Source: Auriscalpium vulgare (taxonomy: Eukaryota > Basidiomycota > Agaricomycetes > Russulales > Auriscalpiaceae). Taken from it: a DNA stretch of 64,000 nucleotides. The stretch spans positions 372,001-436,000 of the forward strand of contig JAHBBC010000001.1 in the NCBI GenBank assembly GCA_019915015.1, given 5' to 3'. Positions within the stretch are counted from its first letter, which is position 1. Every line of letters begins with the position of its first letter. Shown here in pieces: positions 33,514 to 44,685 of the stretch. A model generated the notes under the pieces. It searched no databases, was not told the origin of the DNA, and saw only the letters and a list, made by a program, of their open reading frames with translations. Both the position numbers and the translations under genes were made by a program.

Positions 33514-36512
33514 CCCCCCCTTGACTAGCGTCCAGCCGCAACATCTGCACCCAGCGAGCATGAAGAACACGATGGAGGGGCTTGGTGAAAAGATCTGCAG
33601 TGTTCTCTTTGTTAGAGACATGCACGACGTCGATAAGTCGCTTCATGACGCAGTCTCGGATGAAGTGTTCGCGAATGGAGATATGCTTCATTCTTGAATG
33701 TGTGTGAGGATCATGAGTGCATGCGACGGTTCCTTGGTTGTCGCAGAACATCGTGGTTGGTTGGATCTGCGGGTATCCAAGCTCGGAGAAAAGATTTCTG
33801 AACCAAAGAACATCGCGTGCGCAATGTGTTGTGGCCAAATACTCAGCCTCGCATGATGAGAGAGCAACTACAGCCTGTTGTTTTGAGCTCCAGGACAACG
33901 GCGACTCATCCATGAGGATGATGAAGCCTGAGACGGACTTCCTCGTGTCTCCCATGCCCCAGTCTGAATCAGTCAGCGCCTTGAACATCACATGCGGGCT
34001 GTCGGATCCTCCAAGAGTGATACCGTGTGTGACAGTTCCCTTCAGATAGCGTAGAAGGTGCTTTGCGGCTGCGACGTGTGTCGATCCATAGTTAGACATG
34101 AATCTGGCAAGTTCCCGCACAGCGTACGCAATGTCCGGGCGCGTGCAGGTTGACAGATACATGCATTTGCCGACAATTGCAGGGTAGGGAAATTCCTTGG
34201 AACGTCCGGCTTCCTCAGCAGTCGCTGGTAATAGCCGCACACCTGGATCCATGGGAGTGGAGACAGAGTTGCAGTTCTCATACCCAAATTCTCGGAGGAT
34301 TGACTCGATGTAAGACTTTTGATCCAGCCGAAGAGTTCCTCGAGCCTGATCTCGATTAATCGAACAACCAAGGTGGAGCTTGGGTTCGCCGTTATCTGTG
34401 ATCTCAAATCGAGATGCCAGAGCGGCGACCACAGCGTCAGACTCCACTGTCGAGCTCGACGCGATTAGCATATCGTCGACGCTTGTGGTGATTACCGAGT
34501 GTTCGTCGCCTTGGGCACGTCTGTACACGCTCCAGTCCGACTTGGTCCTGGTGAACCCGATAGCCTCAAGCATGAGGTTGAGCTCCAGATACCATTGTCT
34601 GCCAGCTTGTTTCAAGCCATAGAGTCCCTTCAGCAAACGCCAAAATCCTTCGCCGAGGATTGATGGCTTTCGCATATATATCTCCTCGTCCAGTGGGCCA
34701 TTGAGAAAGGCTGTTTTGACATCTACCTGGCGAAGAACCATGTTGTGCTTGGCAACCAGAGTGAGGAGCAGACGAATGGACTCCCATCGAGCGACCGGTG
34801 CAAAAGTGTAATGAAAGTCTTGACCAGGAATTTGTGTAAATCCTTTGGCAACCAGACGCGCCTTGAATCGTGAAATAAGACCGTCACGGTCGCGTTTGAT
34901 ATGCAAGACCCACTTGGACTCCACAGCTTTTCGACCTGGTGGGAGCTCGGAGATTTCGTCGTATACTCCTTTCGCTTTGAGCGACTCCAATTCCTCGTAG
35001 ATGGCAGCAAGCCAATAGGTCCAATAAGTCGAGGATTTTGCCTCTTGGATATTTTTGGGATCTTTCTCGGCTGGGTCATCGATAGGATCTGTGAGAGCAG
35101 CGCTCACAAAAGCGACTTCTGCCTGGATGAAGGCCTGTGCAAGTCCTGCAAAGTCGGACTCATCACATTCGACTTCAAGCTCTCCGTCAACGGACTCCAG
35201 GATGGTGCGTAAGAGGTTGTCTTCCCCCCCTTCATCCTGGGTTGCGTTGACAAGGTAACGCGCAGGGACACGTTTGACGCGAGGCGATCGACGCTGCGCA
35301 AGAGGGCGGTCATCGACCGGTTCCATCTCGACATCGCCATCACCATCACGCTCAGAATACGCTCGACGGCGGGGCAAAGTAGTAGTCTCAATGGACGGCC
35401 TGATAAAACAGGTGAGATAGGTTCAAAGACCAGAGTCGTGACTAGCACGTACTCAATATGCTCAATGGCAGGGTTGCGCTCGAAGGCGGGGTTACGCTCG
35501 AAGGCGGGGTTACGCTCGATGGCGGGATTACGCTCAGAGGCGGGGGTGGGCATCGGCGGTTCCAAAATGACACGGCGATGTGCATCATGGAAACGCGGCT
35601 CCAGATCCATGGGAATGTCATCCCACAAAATGTCTGAAAGTGGAGGAGAAGGTAGGAAATCAGGGAAGCCATGGAATTCCACATCGCGTCGTGACCGAAT
35701 CACTCGAGCAGAGGGAAACCAGACCAAGTATCCCTTGGAGTCGCGCGCATAGCCAACGAACCGGCCTTCCTCTCCGCGCGGCGTAAGTTTCATGGCGTTG
35801 GTCGAGTCAGTTTTTCTGGCAGTGACCAAAGCGCCAAACGGACGAAGATGAGAGAGATCTGGTTTGTGCTTGAACCAGCCTTCAAAGGGTGTGACGCCAG
35901 ATGGAAGGGAAGCATGAGGCACACGATTCTTGATGTGCACCGCTGCCTGTGCAGCAAGAGGCCAGAACCAGACCGTCAGACCGGAGTCAACAAGCATCGC
36001 ACGAGTCATGGACTCGATGATCTGGTTAGCGCGCTCCGACACACCATTTTGTTGATGAGCGTCAGGAACAGTACGCTCGTACGTGATGCCATGCTCTCGG
36101 CAGTAGTCAGCAAATTTGCCAGAGACCAACTCTGGAGCGTTGTCGACACGTAGGAACAGAACAGGATAGCCAAGATACTTTTCGGCAGCAATGCGAAATT
36201 CATGAAAGCACTTTAGCGCATCAGATTTGACTTTGAGGAAGAAAATTGTGATCCAGCGACACGCATCATCGATGAAGGTGATGAAGTACGTGAAGCCGCC
36301 ATAGCCAACAGGAAGCGGGCCGCAGACGTCACAGTGAATTCGGAAGAGGGGATGATCGGCACGTTGAGAAGCTTTTCTGGGAAATTTGAGCCGCTTGATA
36401 TTGGCGAGAGCGCAGATGCGGCAGTGCTGGACGCGAATGTTGTCAATGGGAAGTCCAGTGGTGGAGCGCTCAAGCCCTTTAACGTCTATGTGGCCCATTA
36501 GACGATGGAAAA
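33497..36512 (-). CDS. Copia Pol: integrase, reverse transcriptase, RNase H (two exons)
   Basis: Frame 1 (36512 to about 35453) has the integrase: HHCC zinc site starting with the HRLMGH His pair and CRIC, then D (HCDVCGP), D (RVDNAPE) and E (GVSERANQ). It is followed by a linker with four RNPAFE/RNPAIE repeats. A 53-bp segment 35400-35452 with GTACGT donor and CAG acceptor, if spliced, joins this in frame to the second part (35399-33497). That part carries RT (KTAFLNG, SVDDML) and RNase H (ALSSCEAEY, ADLFTKPL). Both parts have no internal stop. The frame stop lies inside the LTR. The upstream link to gag is through a candidate -1 frameshift at 36510-36516. Confidence 0.9.
35468..35545 (-). 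repeat. Tandem 18-bp coding repeats in copia Pol linker
   Basis: Four near-identical units encode RNPAIE/RNPAFE in the integrase-RT linker, directly before the candidate intron. Confidence 0.85.
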
Positions 36513-38336
36513 ACCCAGACGCTTCGTTTCCTCGCTTTCAGCGCTCGGGCCAAAAAGCGACGTCACAGACGGTGTCAAAGCCGCAATCACATCCGCAGAC
36601 GGACCTGGCGAGTCCGTTGGCTTCATGACGGCGACGTCCATCTTGTAAAGGTCACGAACAATTCCGCCTGTAGCGAACGGCACGTCAGCCGCGTTAAGGT
36701 AGACAATTCTACCTTTGCCGGTTTGTGTATTGACGCCCTTGCGGTCGAGCCGCGACCCAGATATGAGGTTGCACCGCGCAGACGGGATGTGCAGCACATT
36801 GGAGATGGAAAAGGTCCGCGGGGTACCATCATATGTGGCCTGCATGACAATCTTCCCTTTTCCGACCGCTTGGGCGCATAGACTGGTTCCGAAACCATGG
36901 ACGTCAAGTGGGGAGTCAAACGTGGTGTAATCATGGAAGATGTCGGCGTTGTGGAAAATGTGACGAGACGCCCCGGTATCATGGTTCACCGAGTCGTCCT
37001 GATCTGCATGGGCGTTGAGTGCAATCGCATTGACGCGGATCTCTTCATCGAGGTGAATTTCGTCATCCAGATCGTCGTCTTCTGGCAAAGCCAACATAAA
37101 CGCAAAACCATCGCCCAAACCTCCGACGATGTCCTCGACCTCTTCATCGCCATCCTGAGTGCAGTCGGCTAAGCCAGCAAAGCGCACCCCAGCATTAGAT
37201 CCACCCTTAGCATGGCGTTCCAGAGCCTGCTTTCGGCGTGCAGCAACGCGAGCCTCCGGCGCAAGATGGATGTCGCGTCTACCTTTGTAGATCTCTGGGT
37301 ACTGTCCGGCTTTCCCTCCACCGTAAGAAAAACAGTCGGACTTGCTGTGACCCACCGGCATCTCGCAATGCGTGTTCTCGCAGATGACGCGCACGTTTGA
37401 GCGTTGCTGCGCATTGTAGGGAGCGGGACGTCTGTTGCTGCGTTGCGCACTCCTGTCAGCACGGCGATCACCTGAATTGCTGGAACCTCCAGCAGCATAA
37501 GCTCCAGGGACCGCTTCACCGCGGTCATGGCTGACCCGGGCCTTGCCTTTCGCAACAAGCGCATTGATCGACACGACAGATGGAGCGATCTTCTGCTCAA
37601 CTTCCTCCTGCTTGATGCGCTGGAGAACAGCAGCAGACGTCACCGGGCGATTCATTGCATCGCCCTGCCGAACCTTCTCCCGAAGAGAATCACGACAGTA
37701 GCGCCAGTTGTCGGCCTCGGTCATGAGAGTGACAAGATGCTTGGCAAATTCTGTGTCCGGCATCATGAGGGGATCGGCCTCGCGAAGCTTCTGGTGCAAC
37801 TGAACCATGATCTGTCGCCACAGAACCGGATCGTCGTGAATGCCGCACTGGTTCGCAATGATCTGTTGTTTGATGCTGATCGCAGTGAGTGCATTTGCTG
37901 GTTCGTACTCGTTCTTGAGCGCAATCCAGGCGTCGTGAGCAGAGGCGCATCCACGGACAATGTAGAGCTTGTCGCTGGGAACGGCACGGACAATGACAGC
38001 TAGAGCCTTTTTGTCGGCAAGGAACCAGCTCTCAGCTTTCTTCTTGGCAGCATTGACTTCGTCCTCGTTGCCGGGGATCGTGATACTAGCGGGCGCACCA
38101 GCGGCATCTACACCGTCGACCAGCATACTCGAGCGGAGCACCGGGATGGCAGGAGGCCTATAGTCCGGTCCGTCGACATAAGGCCAGTACCCAGCAGCGT
38201 CGAGATCAAGAATAGACTTCTGCTTGAACTCGCTGTAGTTGTTCGAGCCATCTTCCTCCTCTTTGATAGGAGTAAGTGAGATCTTCTTCCAGTCCGTCGT
38301 CTCCTTGTCTGTCGAATTGTTCTGATTGCTCGACAT
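36498..38336 (-). CDS. Copia Gag with protease
   Basis: ATG 38336 (MSSNQNNSTD) is the first Met inside the internal region; longer forms would start in the LTR. The central region (ESWFLADKKALAVIVRA, AHDAWIALKNEYEP) is the copia UBN2-type Gag. A Cys/His cluster CENTHCEMPVGHSKSDC lies near residue 330. The protease active site DTGASRHI is at about residue 450. The frame ends at TAA (36498-36500), 9 nt after a GGGTTTT heptamer, and the next frame supplies the first integrase His. Confidence 0.9.
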   Translation of the reverse strand: MSSNQNNSTDKETTDWKKISLTPIKEEEDGSNNYSEFKQKSILDLDAAGYWPYVDGPDYRPPAIPVLRSSMLVDGVDAAGAPASITIPGNEDEVNAAKKKAESWFLADKKALAVIVRAVPSDKLYIVRGCASAHDAWIALKNEYEPANALTAISIKQQIIANQCGIHDDPVLWRQIMVQLHQKLREADPLMMPDTEFAKHLVTLMTEADNWRYCRDSLREKVRQGDAMNRPVTSAAVLQRIKQEEVEQKIAPSVVSINALVAKGKARVSHDRGEAVPGAYAAGGSSNSGDRRADRSAQRSNRRPAPYNAQQRSNVRVICENTHCEMPVGHSKSDCFSYGGGKAGQYPEIYKGRRDIHLAPEARVAARRKQALERHAKGGSNAGVRFAGLADCTQDGDEEVEDIVGGLGDGFAFMLALPEDDDLDDEIHLDEEIRVNAIALNAHADQDDSVNHDTGASRHIFHNADIFHDYTTFDSPLDVHGFGTSLCAQAVGKGKIVMQATYDGTPRTFSISNVLHIPSARCNLISGSRLDRKGVNTQTGKGRIVYLNAADVPFATGGIVRDLYKMDVAVMKPTDSPGPSADVIAALTPSVTSLFGPSAESEETKRLGFSIV

Positions 38337-38498
38337 GTGTGCTGTGAACTGAGAAGACGTAGACAAAGGAGAGATATGGAGGAATGGGATAGAATGAGGT
38401 GGAAAACAGGCGATACGACGGCTGGGAGATGTGTATGTCAAGAGTTGTTGCAAAGTCGATTTCTGGTGGGGCTTTAAGTCGCAACAGGGCCCATAACC

Positions 38499-38716
38499 TA
38501 TCAATTGACAGACTGGTGCGGAGCAAGCAAGGTTAATTAGATACTCGAGACATGAGAATACAATGAAATAGAGAGCATACCTGGTGCGGAGCAAGCAAGG
38601 TTAGAGGGGCTTGTGCTCCGCCCCAGGATCTAAGTAAGACTTCAGCCACACAGCCTCCGGCCCTCTGCCTCAGTCCCTACGACTCACGTCCCTACGACGC
38701 TAGTCATCCTTCGACA
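38499..38716 (-). repeat. 5' LTR of copia element
   Basis: 218 bp, one mismatch to the left LTR by eye. Followed by ATCCG at 38717-38721. Confidence 0.95.
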
Positions 38717-39064
38717 ATCCGTCACCGTCGCCTTTGTCTCCATCGATCCGGACGCCTGACGGCCACGGGAGGCAGGCACGAGGGGCAGGCACGAGGCCCT
38801 GCCGCTGCAGGGACACGCTTGGTCGTGTGGCCGGACTTGGTCTCGCCGGTACTCCCACCCCTGCCCTTTTTAACGCTGCTGGCCTCCACTGCGCTTCCCC
38901 CCAACTTTCTCCGCGTCCGCCTTGTAGCGAGTCGACCCCGGCACCTCTTGGCTTTCTCGGCAGTCTCTTACCATCCCCACCCTTTCTCAGCGATTTGCCT
39001 TGCAGTGAGTCGGCCCCGGCACCTCCTGGCACACGCTCGTCTCCCCCTCTCATCGTGCCTAGCC
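38717..39064. other. Upstream region shared by two divergent genes before the copia insertion
   Basis: Contains the right target duplication and the 5' flank of the dioxygenase gene. Without the copia element the DUF6698 exon at 33033 and the ATG at 39065 would be about 0.6 kb apart, head to head. Confidence 0.5.
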
Positions 39065-40694
39065 ATGAGTGCTGTACGTCCTGCGTTCCTCTGGTGCTCC
39101 TAGAGTGTTTTTGCTCACATCAGGCCTCTAGACTCGATCAGGGAAAAAATACCAGCCACGCTACATCGTCGCGGGAGGGTTCAACCTGGAGACCGCCCTT
39201 CAAACATCCATGGCAGAGGCTGCCGCATTTGCTGACGCAGAGGAAGAAGAGCTCGAGCTGATCAAAGCACCGGTCCACTCCGTCCCCTCAACCACGGTGC
39301 AGGACGCGGCACCCGCTGTGCCTGCCGCTCCACCTCTATTCTGCATGGGGTCGGTCGAGCCCGTTGGCCAGAAGGTTCAAAAGAGCTACCAGACGCGCCG
39401 TCGTGCCCAACGTCGACTCGTCCAGGACATGTCAGCTGGCGTCTGTCCGCTGCGGCCCAAAGTCGCCAGGAAGTACGCGACGCCCGAGGTTAAGCCGGCG
39501 GCATTTGAGGCCTCCGCGTTGCCCGTCGCTGGAGGGGCGTACATCGGCCAGCGCGACCTTCCCCCGGACGTGCAAAAGCTCTCCAAGGAGGCGCTGGAGC
39601 TGCCTGTGCTGCTTGAGGATTACGCCTTCGAGTTGGTGGAATGGGATGGCAGGTGAGCCACGATAGCATCTTGGAGGCTCGCTGATACTCACCTCTGGCT
39701 CCACAGGGCAGGTCGGGCTATCGTAGATGAACAAGGCCGCATCCTCGTGCCGCTTGCAGGGCAGCCCGCTGAATCGAAGGACTGGCCCGACGTCATCCAA
39801 CAGGCCAACCAGCAGGCGGCAGAAATTCTGCGGGAGTGCGACTTCGTCCCAGGGCAACAGAAAAGCAAACGCGGCACTTATCCGCACCTCAGCGTGGGTT
39901 TCTCGTTCGGAGGAGGGCGGATGGTACGCACCAATAGTGCGGTCGTATGAGATACTTGAGGCCTGACGTGTCCTCCTGTGTGAAGGAGCCTACAAATTTG
40001 AAGCCCAAGACAAGCAAGCAGGTTGGCGCCTTCGCTCGCTTTGGTCGCAGCTCTGCTTTCCGCAGGTTCGCAGGGTTTGGAAGCGGTGCGTCGCAGCGAC
40101 ATTCGATGGGCCCAGCTAATCTGACCGCGTCCGCATGCAGCGTCATACAACTTGTATGGGCCTCGGCTCTTCGCCAGCTGCAAAGAAACTGTGCAACGCG
40201 TCCGCGACGAGGATCCGACGCTCAGGCCCCCCTTCTCGAACTCCGTGTTCCCGACAGCCACCTTTAATTTTGGCCCTCAAGTCGCGACCCGTCTCCACCG
40301 CGACCACCTCAACGTCCCGTACGGGTGGTGCTCCGTCACCGTGTTTGGCAGCTACGACTACAAGCGGGGAGGCCACCTCATCCTCTGGGACTTGAAGATG
40401 GTCATAGAATTTCCCCCCGGCTCGACCATCCTCCTCCCTTCGGCCCTCCTCATCCATGGAAACACCCCGGTGCAGCCTGGGGAGACACGGTACTCATTCA
40501 CGCAATACTGCGCAGGCGCCCTCACGTGTTGGCACACGTATGGCGGTCGGACTGGACGGCAGCTGGCACGAGAGGACCCAGCGCTCAAGGCCAGGTTGGA
40601 TGCAGATGTGATGGAGAGGGCAGCGGGTGCAATGGGGATGTTCTCAAAGGCAGCGGCGCTGGAGGAGGACCACAGAGTATCCGTTGAAAAGTAG
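39065..40694 (+). CDS. TET/JBP-like 2OG-Fe(II) dioxygenase, 5 exons, intact (466 aa)
   Basis: Exons 39065-39073, 39132-39652, 39707-39923, 39986-40085, 40141-40694 join in frame to 1401 nt. The C-terminal half has the double-stranded beta-helix order of the fungal 2OGFeDO family linked to TET/JBP: FSNSVFPTATFNFGPQ, then HRD (H and D iron ligands), NVPYGWC, GGHLILWDL, FPPGSTILLPSALLIHGN (distal His) and GETRYSFTQY (Arg for 2-oxoglutarate). All ligands are present, so it is predicted active. TET/JBP enzymes oxidise 5-methylcytosine or thymine in DNA; that substrate is inferred here, not shown. The N-terminal half is basic and unrecognised. It lies head to head with the DUF6698 gene and just left of the Tnp2 element. 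The first exon is 9 nt, and its start is the least certain part. Confidence 0.8.
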
Positions 40695-41050
40695 TGTATG
40701 TAGTACATGCAATGAACAAGTGAACCCTCCTGCCTGTGCTATATATCAGCGAGCGGACGGCAGTCAAGGACATAAGCAAGTACCGTCGGAGGCCGTGCTG
40801 ACTTCGTTGCGACGGCGCGGACACGCGCGTTTTCGGTAACGGATGGTAGCCCTGTGGAGAAGACGTTGGTGATGTCAGTAAGGTAGGTTCCAGGGAAAAA
40901 AATGCGCCGCACATGTAGAAAAGTTCTGGGGGCGCGGTGGGACGTCGAGGAGTAGCCCGCGATGGGTGAACGTTGCCTTCGCCATGAGGAAAGGGCCAAG
41001 TCGGCACTGGGATCGGGGTCTTCATCAGATGCGATGCGTCCGACTTCGCA

Positions 41051-41113
41051 AGTGCAGCCTGTAAAGGCTGCACTCCAGGCGAGGCCAGACAGGACAGCCT
41101 GTAAAGGCTGTCC
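41051..41113 (+). repeat. Double-palindrome motif, copy A
   Basis: Two palindromes with AGCCTGTAAAGGCT cores: 41051-41074 (10-bp arms) and 41092-41113. They are followed by a purine-rich run and CGACTTAGCGAAA at 41181-41193. Same orientation and downstream features as copy C at 61118-61181. Confidence 0.85.
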
Positions 41114-41220
41114 CATCGCAGGGAAGGGGGAGTGGACGAGGGGAGGGAGAGTGGGTGGAGGCGGGGTTGGTGGGCGGGAGCGACTTAGCGAAACCGCGCG
41201 GCGAACAGTGACGCGACGCC

Positions 41221-41258
41221 GTGACGCGCGTCTGAGTATTGGCGTGACGCGCGTCTGA
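41221..41258. repeat. 15-bp direct repeat between end motifs
   Basis: GTGACGCGCGTCTGA occurs at 41221-41235 and 41244-41258, between copies A and B of the palindromic motif. Could mark an element junction. Confidence 0.6.
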
Positions 41259-41469
41259 CTTGTCACTTCGCCGCTCTCCACCATCCCCCGTCCCGCCCTG
41301 CATAGCCCACCGCCCAACACCACCCACCGCTCTCCCGCAACCTCACCATCATCATCATAGACCCTGCGGCCGCCTTCACCACACCCCACGCCTTCCGCTT
41401 CCCCCTCGCAGACCCCGCCTCCGCGTCTCCGCCGTCGCCCGCCCGGCCCCAGCATCCCCCATCCCCCGC

Positions 41470-41538
41470 GACAAAGCAGCCTTTACAGGCTACTTTGTCC
41501 GAGTGTCACGTTTGAGTGCAGCCTATACAGGCTACACT
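41470..41538 (-). repeat. Double-palindrome motif, copy B
   Basis: Palindromes 41470-41498 (core AGCCTTTACAGGCT) and 41515-41538, in inverse orientation to copies A and C. It lies about 260 bp upstream of the gene starting at 41795. Confidence 0.85.
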
Positions 41539-41794
41539 TGTGACCTTGGACACGTTGCTTTCGTCCCCTCAAGAACACCGGTTCAAGGCGCCGTATCAAG
41601 ACTCTACGTGTGGCCACGGTGTGCCGTGCAGATTGTACCTTGTGAGTCCCCTCCTTTTGCATCCCCTCGTCCCTGTATGGCGCCAGACCTGGTACCTCCT
41701 GGACTGTCGGGTTGCGGCTCGAATATCCTGTGCTGACGAGCTGCGACTTAGATCCCAAACGAAATAGCGGTCGAGCAGGGAGCCTACGCGCACA

Positions 41795-44213
41795 ATGACC
41801 GACAGCCCGTGAGTGCTCTCTTACCTATTTTTGTGGCAGCCGTTTTACCTTGTCTGCGCAGGCCAGCCGAGACTCTCTCGTACTATCGAGACGAGCAACA
41901 AGTCACCGCAGCAGTGTCGTCGGTTCCTCCGCAAGACGGTAACCGTGGCGCTGCCGACGCTTTATGCATTGCTCCTTTGCCTGGCAGCAAAGGCCAGCTG
42001 TGGGTCTCGTCGCCGAACGCCGACTTCGTGCCCGAAGTCCCCGTGCACAGTCGCGACGAAGAGTTCGGCTACTACGCCGACGGCATGCTTGGGTCTTTCG
42101 AGCACCTCAAATGGCCCCAGGTGTTCGACTCTATGGAGCCCCACACAGCAGTCGCGCCTGCCAACCCCATGCTTCTGCAATGCACCCGCAGCAAGCTCGC
42201 CGGACCCGACCCGCTGCCGCCGCTCGACTTTCTCACACGACAGCCGCGTGAGCGCATATCTACGGGCATAAAAGCTCCCCTCGAGCTCGGTAGTTGGAAG
42301 GATGACGCTGCGCCGTGGTTCTCCTTCAACGAGCACGACTGGCGCGCCGAAACCTTCGGCCGTGATCTCGGTCGTCTGGACGTCTCCATCATCACCCGCC
42401 TCCGCGACGCGGCTGAGGAGGCCAACGGGGCATACTCCTACCACGGGATGTCAAAGGGTTACAGCGATCGAACGATGGCGTATGCGGACAGGCAGAGTGC
42501 GGCTCTCACCATGGCGCTCAACGGTCTCGACCGCACACTGCCGCTTGGACAGGCAATTCAGTGGTTCCGCGAGTGCCAACGCCTGCTCTTGGACCTGCGC
42601 GCATGGCACAACTACATGGCCATCTTCAAGCCGCGCATCGAGACCGCCCCTCAGGCTAAGCCCGCACCCGTCACGGCCGTCCGAGGCGTGATCACGGGGT
42701 CCTTGAACGTCCTTCAGACGATGTATCGCGTGGGCATCCCTGTCTGGTGGGTGCGGCCCATCAACACGCTCGACCACACCACATGGATTCAGGCGGTCGT
42801 GGAGCCAACACCGTGGAAAGATGTCTTTGCGAAGAGAAAGACGAAAAAGCTCGGGAACATCACTGTGGAGGCCCCCGCGTGGAAAGACAGCGTGGCGGTC
42901 GACAATGCGCACACCGGATTTGCGCAGCAGCTTCGGCGCTACCAACTGAGCAGCAAGCCCGTCGTTGCCCCGCCACGACCCATCATTCCCGACGCACCCG
43001 ATGACCCTCCTACGATGACGGCGACGCTGGAAGATATCCACGCGCCTGCGCCGGTTGCGCACGCCGGTCCTTCGAATGCCCCTGGTACGTGAATACACTG
43101 CGTGCACCGCAAAGTCTTGAACCTGACCGTTCACTTGTAGAGGTACCCGCGCCGCCTGCCAAGAAGGCCCGAAGCTCGCGCAAAGGCAAGGGCAAGGAGA
43201 CAGCCAGCAGCGCTCCCACAGTGGTCGGTCGTGACGTCCCGACCCGTCCAAGCTGGCTGCCAGCTACCAATCTGCACTGGGCGCCGATCGAAGCAAAACT
43301 AGCTTCCCTTTCGGAGGTTCAAAACGCAAGGCCCATCCAATACAGCCTCCCCCCGTTCCACGCCTTCACCGGCAATGTCGCCCTGAAGATGCACAACTGG
43401 CTGCGTATCCGCCCGCATTGCTTCCTCGCCGTCCACTCGGAGGAGGAGCGGCCCACCACTCTCACGGCGTCGGGGTGGAAGGTGGCGCTGGACGGCAGTT
43501 ACCACTCAATCGCACAGCGCCCAAATGCCAAACATCGGTCGATTTACTCTCCAGATCTCATCGCCCAACTGCCACCACATCCAGCGGATCCACCGACTTT
43601 GGGCAAGCGGCGTGAGCCGCACAAGTCATCTCGAACGCCTGGTGGGCATGATAAACGGGTCGCGGAGAAGTTAAATGTTGCCGTGCATTTTGCAGTGATG
43701 TGCGGTTTCCCTCCCTATCACCCTGACGACCGTCCGCTATGGAGGAATGAACCGGTCAGCGCCAGCCGGACCGCAAGCGACCAGGTGCTCTGGCAAGAGG
43801 TAGTCTGGCAACTCTCCATCAAACATTTCCGGCTGGAGCTCCTGCAGCTCGACGAGGAAATAATGGCGGAGATCGGTGAGCCCTCGACGTACCAGCGGTT
43901 TCTGGACTGGTTGGGTGTTTGGAACGGAGGGCTCGATGTCATGACGGACCCTGCAGACCTGGACTACATCCTTTCCGAGGATTGGATATGGCGGCGGGCA
44001 GGAGTGCTCCGTTTGCGAGCCCTGGTCCACGCATGGCCCGAGTTTGGGGACAGCGACATCGACAACATGGAAGTCACCGTCTCACCATCCGCCTTCAATG
44101 CGTACGAGGTGACACTTTACGAGGCTTACGCACGCTATTTCTACAAACGCCGTGGGCGACTGCCGACATTCCCTCTTGCGCGGCCCCCGTCTATTGCAGA
44201 GCGTAAAGTTTAG
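41795..44213 (+). CDS. Unrecognised transposon-associated protein, 3 exons (769 aa)
   Basis: Exons 41795-41808, 41862-43084, 43141-44213 join in frame to 2310 nt with good splice sites. No catalytic motif recognised. Visible blocks: a helical region near residues 185-290 (ITRLRDAAEEANGAYSYHG, LGQAIQWFRECQRLL), Trp-rich VWWVRPINTLDHTTW, a basic KKARSSRKGKGKE segment around 435 that could be a nuclear signal, and a C-terminal helical part (WQLSIKHFRLELLQLDEEI). It is the first gene inside the left end motif of the Tnp2 element. It may be a DNA-binding or accessory transposition factor, but that is only position-based. Confidence 0.75.
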
Positions 44214-44416
44214 CGGCCATGTGTATTAGTGTACGACGCGCTCTGTGTAAATTTCATGCATTGTCTGATTTAATCCCCCGTCGGAATGCATGCAAGGCGT
44301 CACCACAGCGGGTGAGCAACAAACCGTGGTCAAGGCCAGTGAATTTCAATCTGGCTCTCCTGTACCTCACTGATATGTTGACGCCCGTTTCGCTGCAAGA
44401 GCATAGCGGGCGCTCC

Positions 44417-44421
44417 GGACA
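44417..44421. repeat. Target-site duplication, left of gypsy element
   Basis: GGACA, repeated at 54202-54206. Confidence 0.9.
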
Positions 44422-44633
44422 TGTAAGGCAGGTGATAGAAGGTGTAGCTTAAGTCACGCAGTATAAACCAAACCCAGATATGGGATTCAAGAATATACTA
44501 GTGACAAGATAAAAGCTAAAGACGTCCTCTACAGTCCCATGGACGATATCCGCCGTCAGCCTCAACTGTATAGTTCTAGGTCAGCGGTCCCACGCTCACG
44601 TACGATCACGTGTGCTCGGACGCCGCCCTTACA
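44422..44633 (-). repeat. 3' LTR of gypsy element
   Basis: 212 bp; no difference seen from 53990-54201. Confidence 0.97.
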
Positions 44634-44685
44634 CCCTCCCCCACCAGCGAGAACCTAGGGTGGGAGCGAATCAATTGGCAGGTCG

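Larger units (their letters stand above)
33296..38716 (-). mobile_element. Ty1/copia LTR retrotransposon, near-complete
   Basis: Bounded by 218-bp LTRs with a 5-bp duplication ATCCG. The coding strand is minus. A run of G preceded by AA (GGGGGGG, 33514-33520 on minus) next to the 33.3-kb LTR is the polypurine tract. Next to the 38.5-kb LTR, GGTTATGGGCCC on minus resembles a primer site for the anticodon part of initiator Met tRNA (half-tRNA type), as in copia. Order Gag-PR-IN-RT-RH is typical of Ty1/copia. LTRs differ by one base by eye (about 33400 vs 38603), so insertion is fairly recent. Confidence 0.95.

Noticed and set aside
38700..39053. Minus-strand ORF ending in SKDD inside the LTR
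   Set aside because: The ending is the LTR-encoded pol terminus read by chance; the upstream part is low-complexity with no support.
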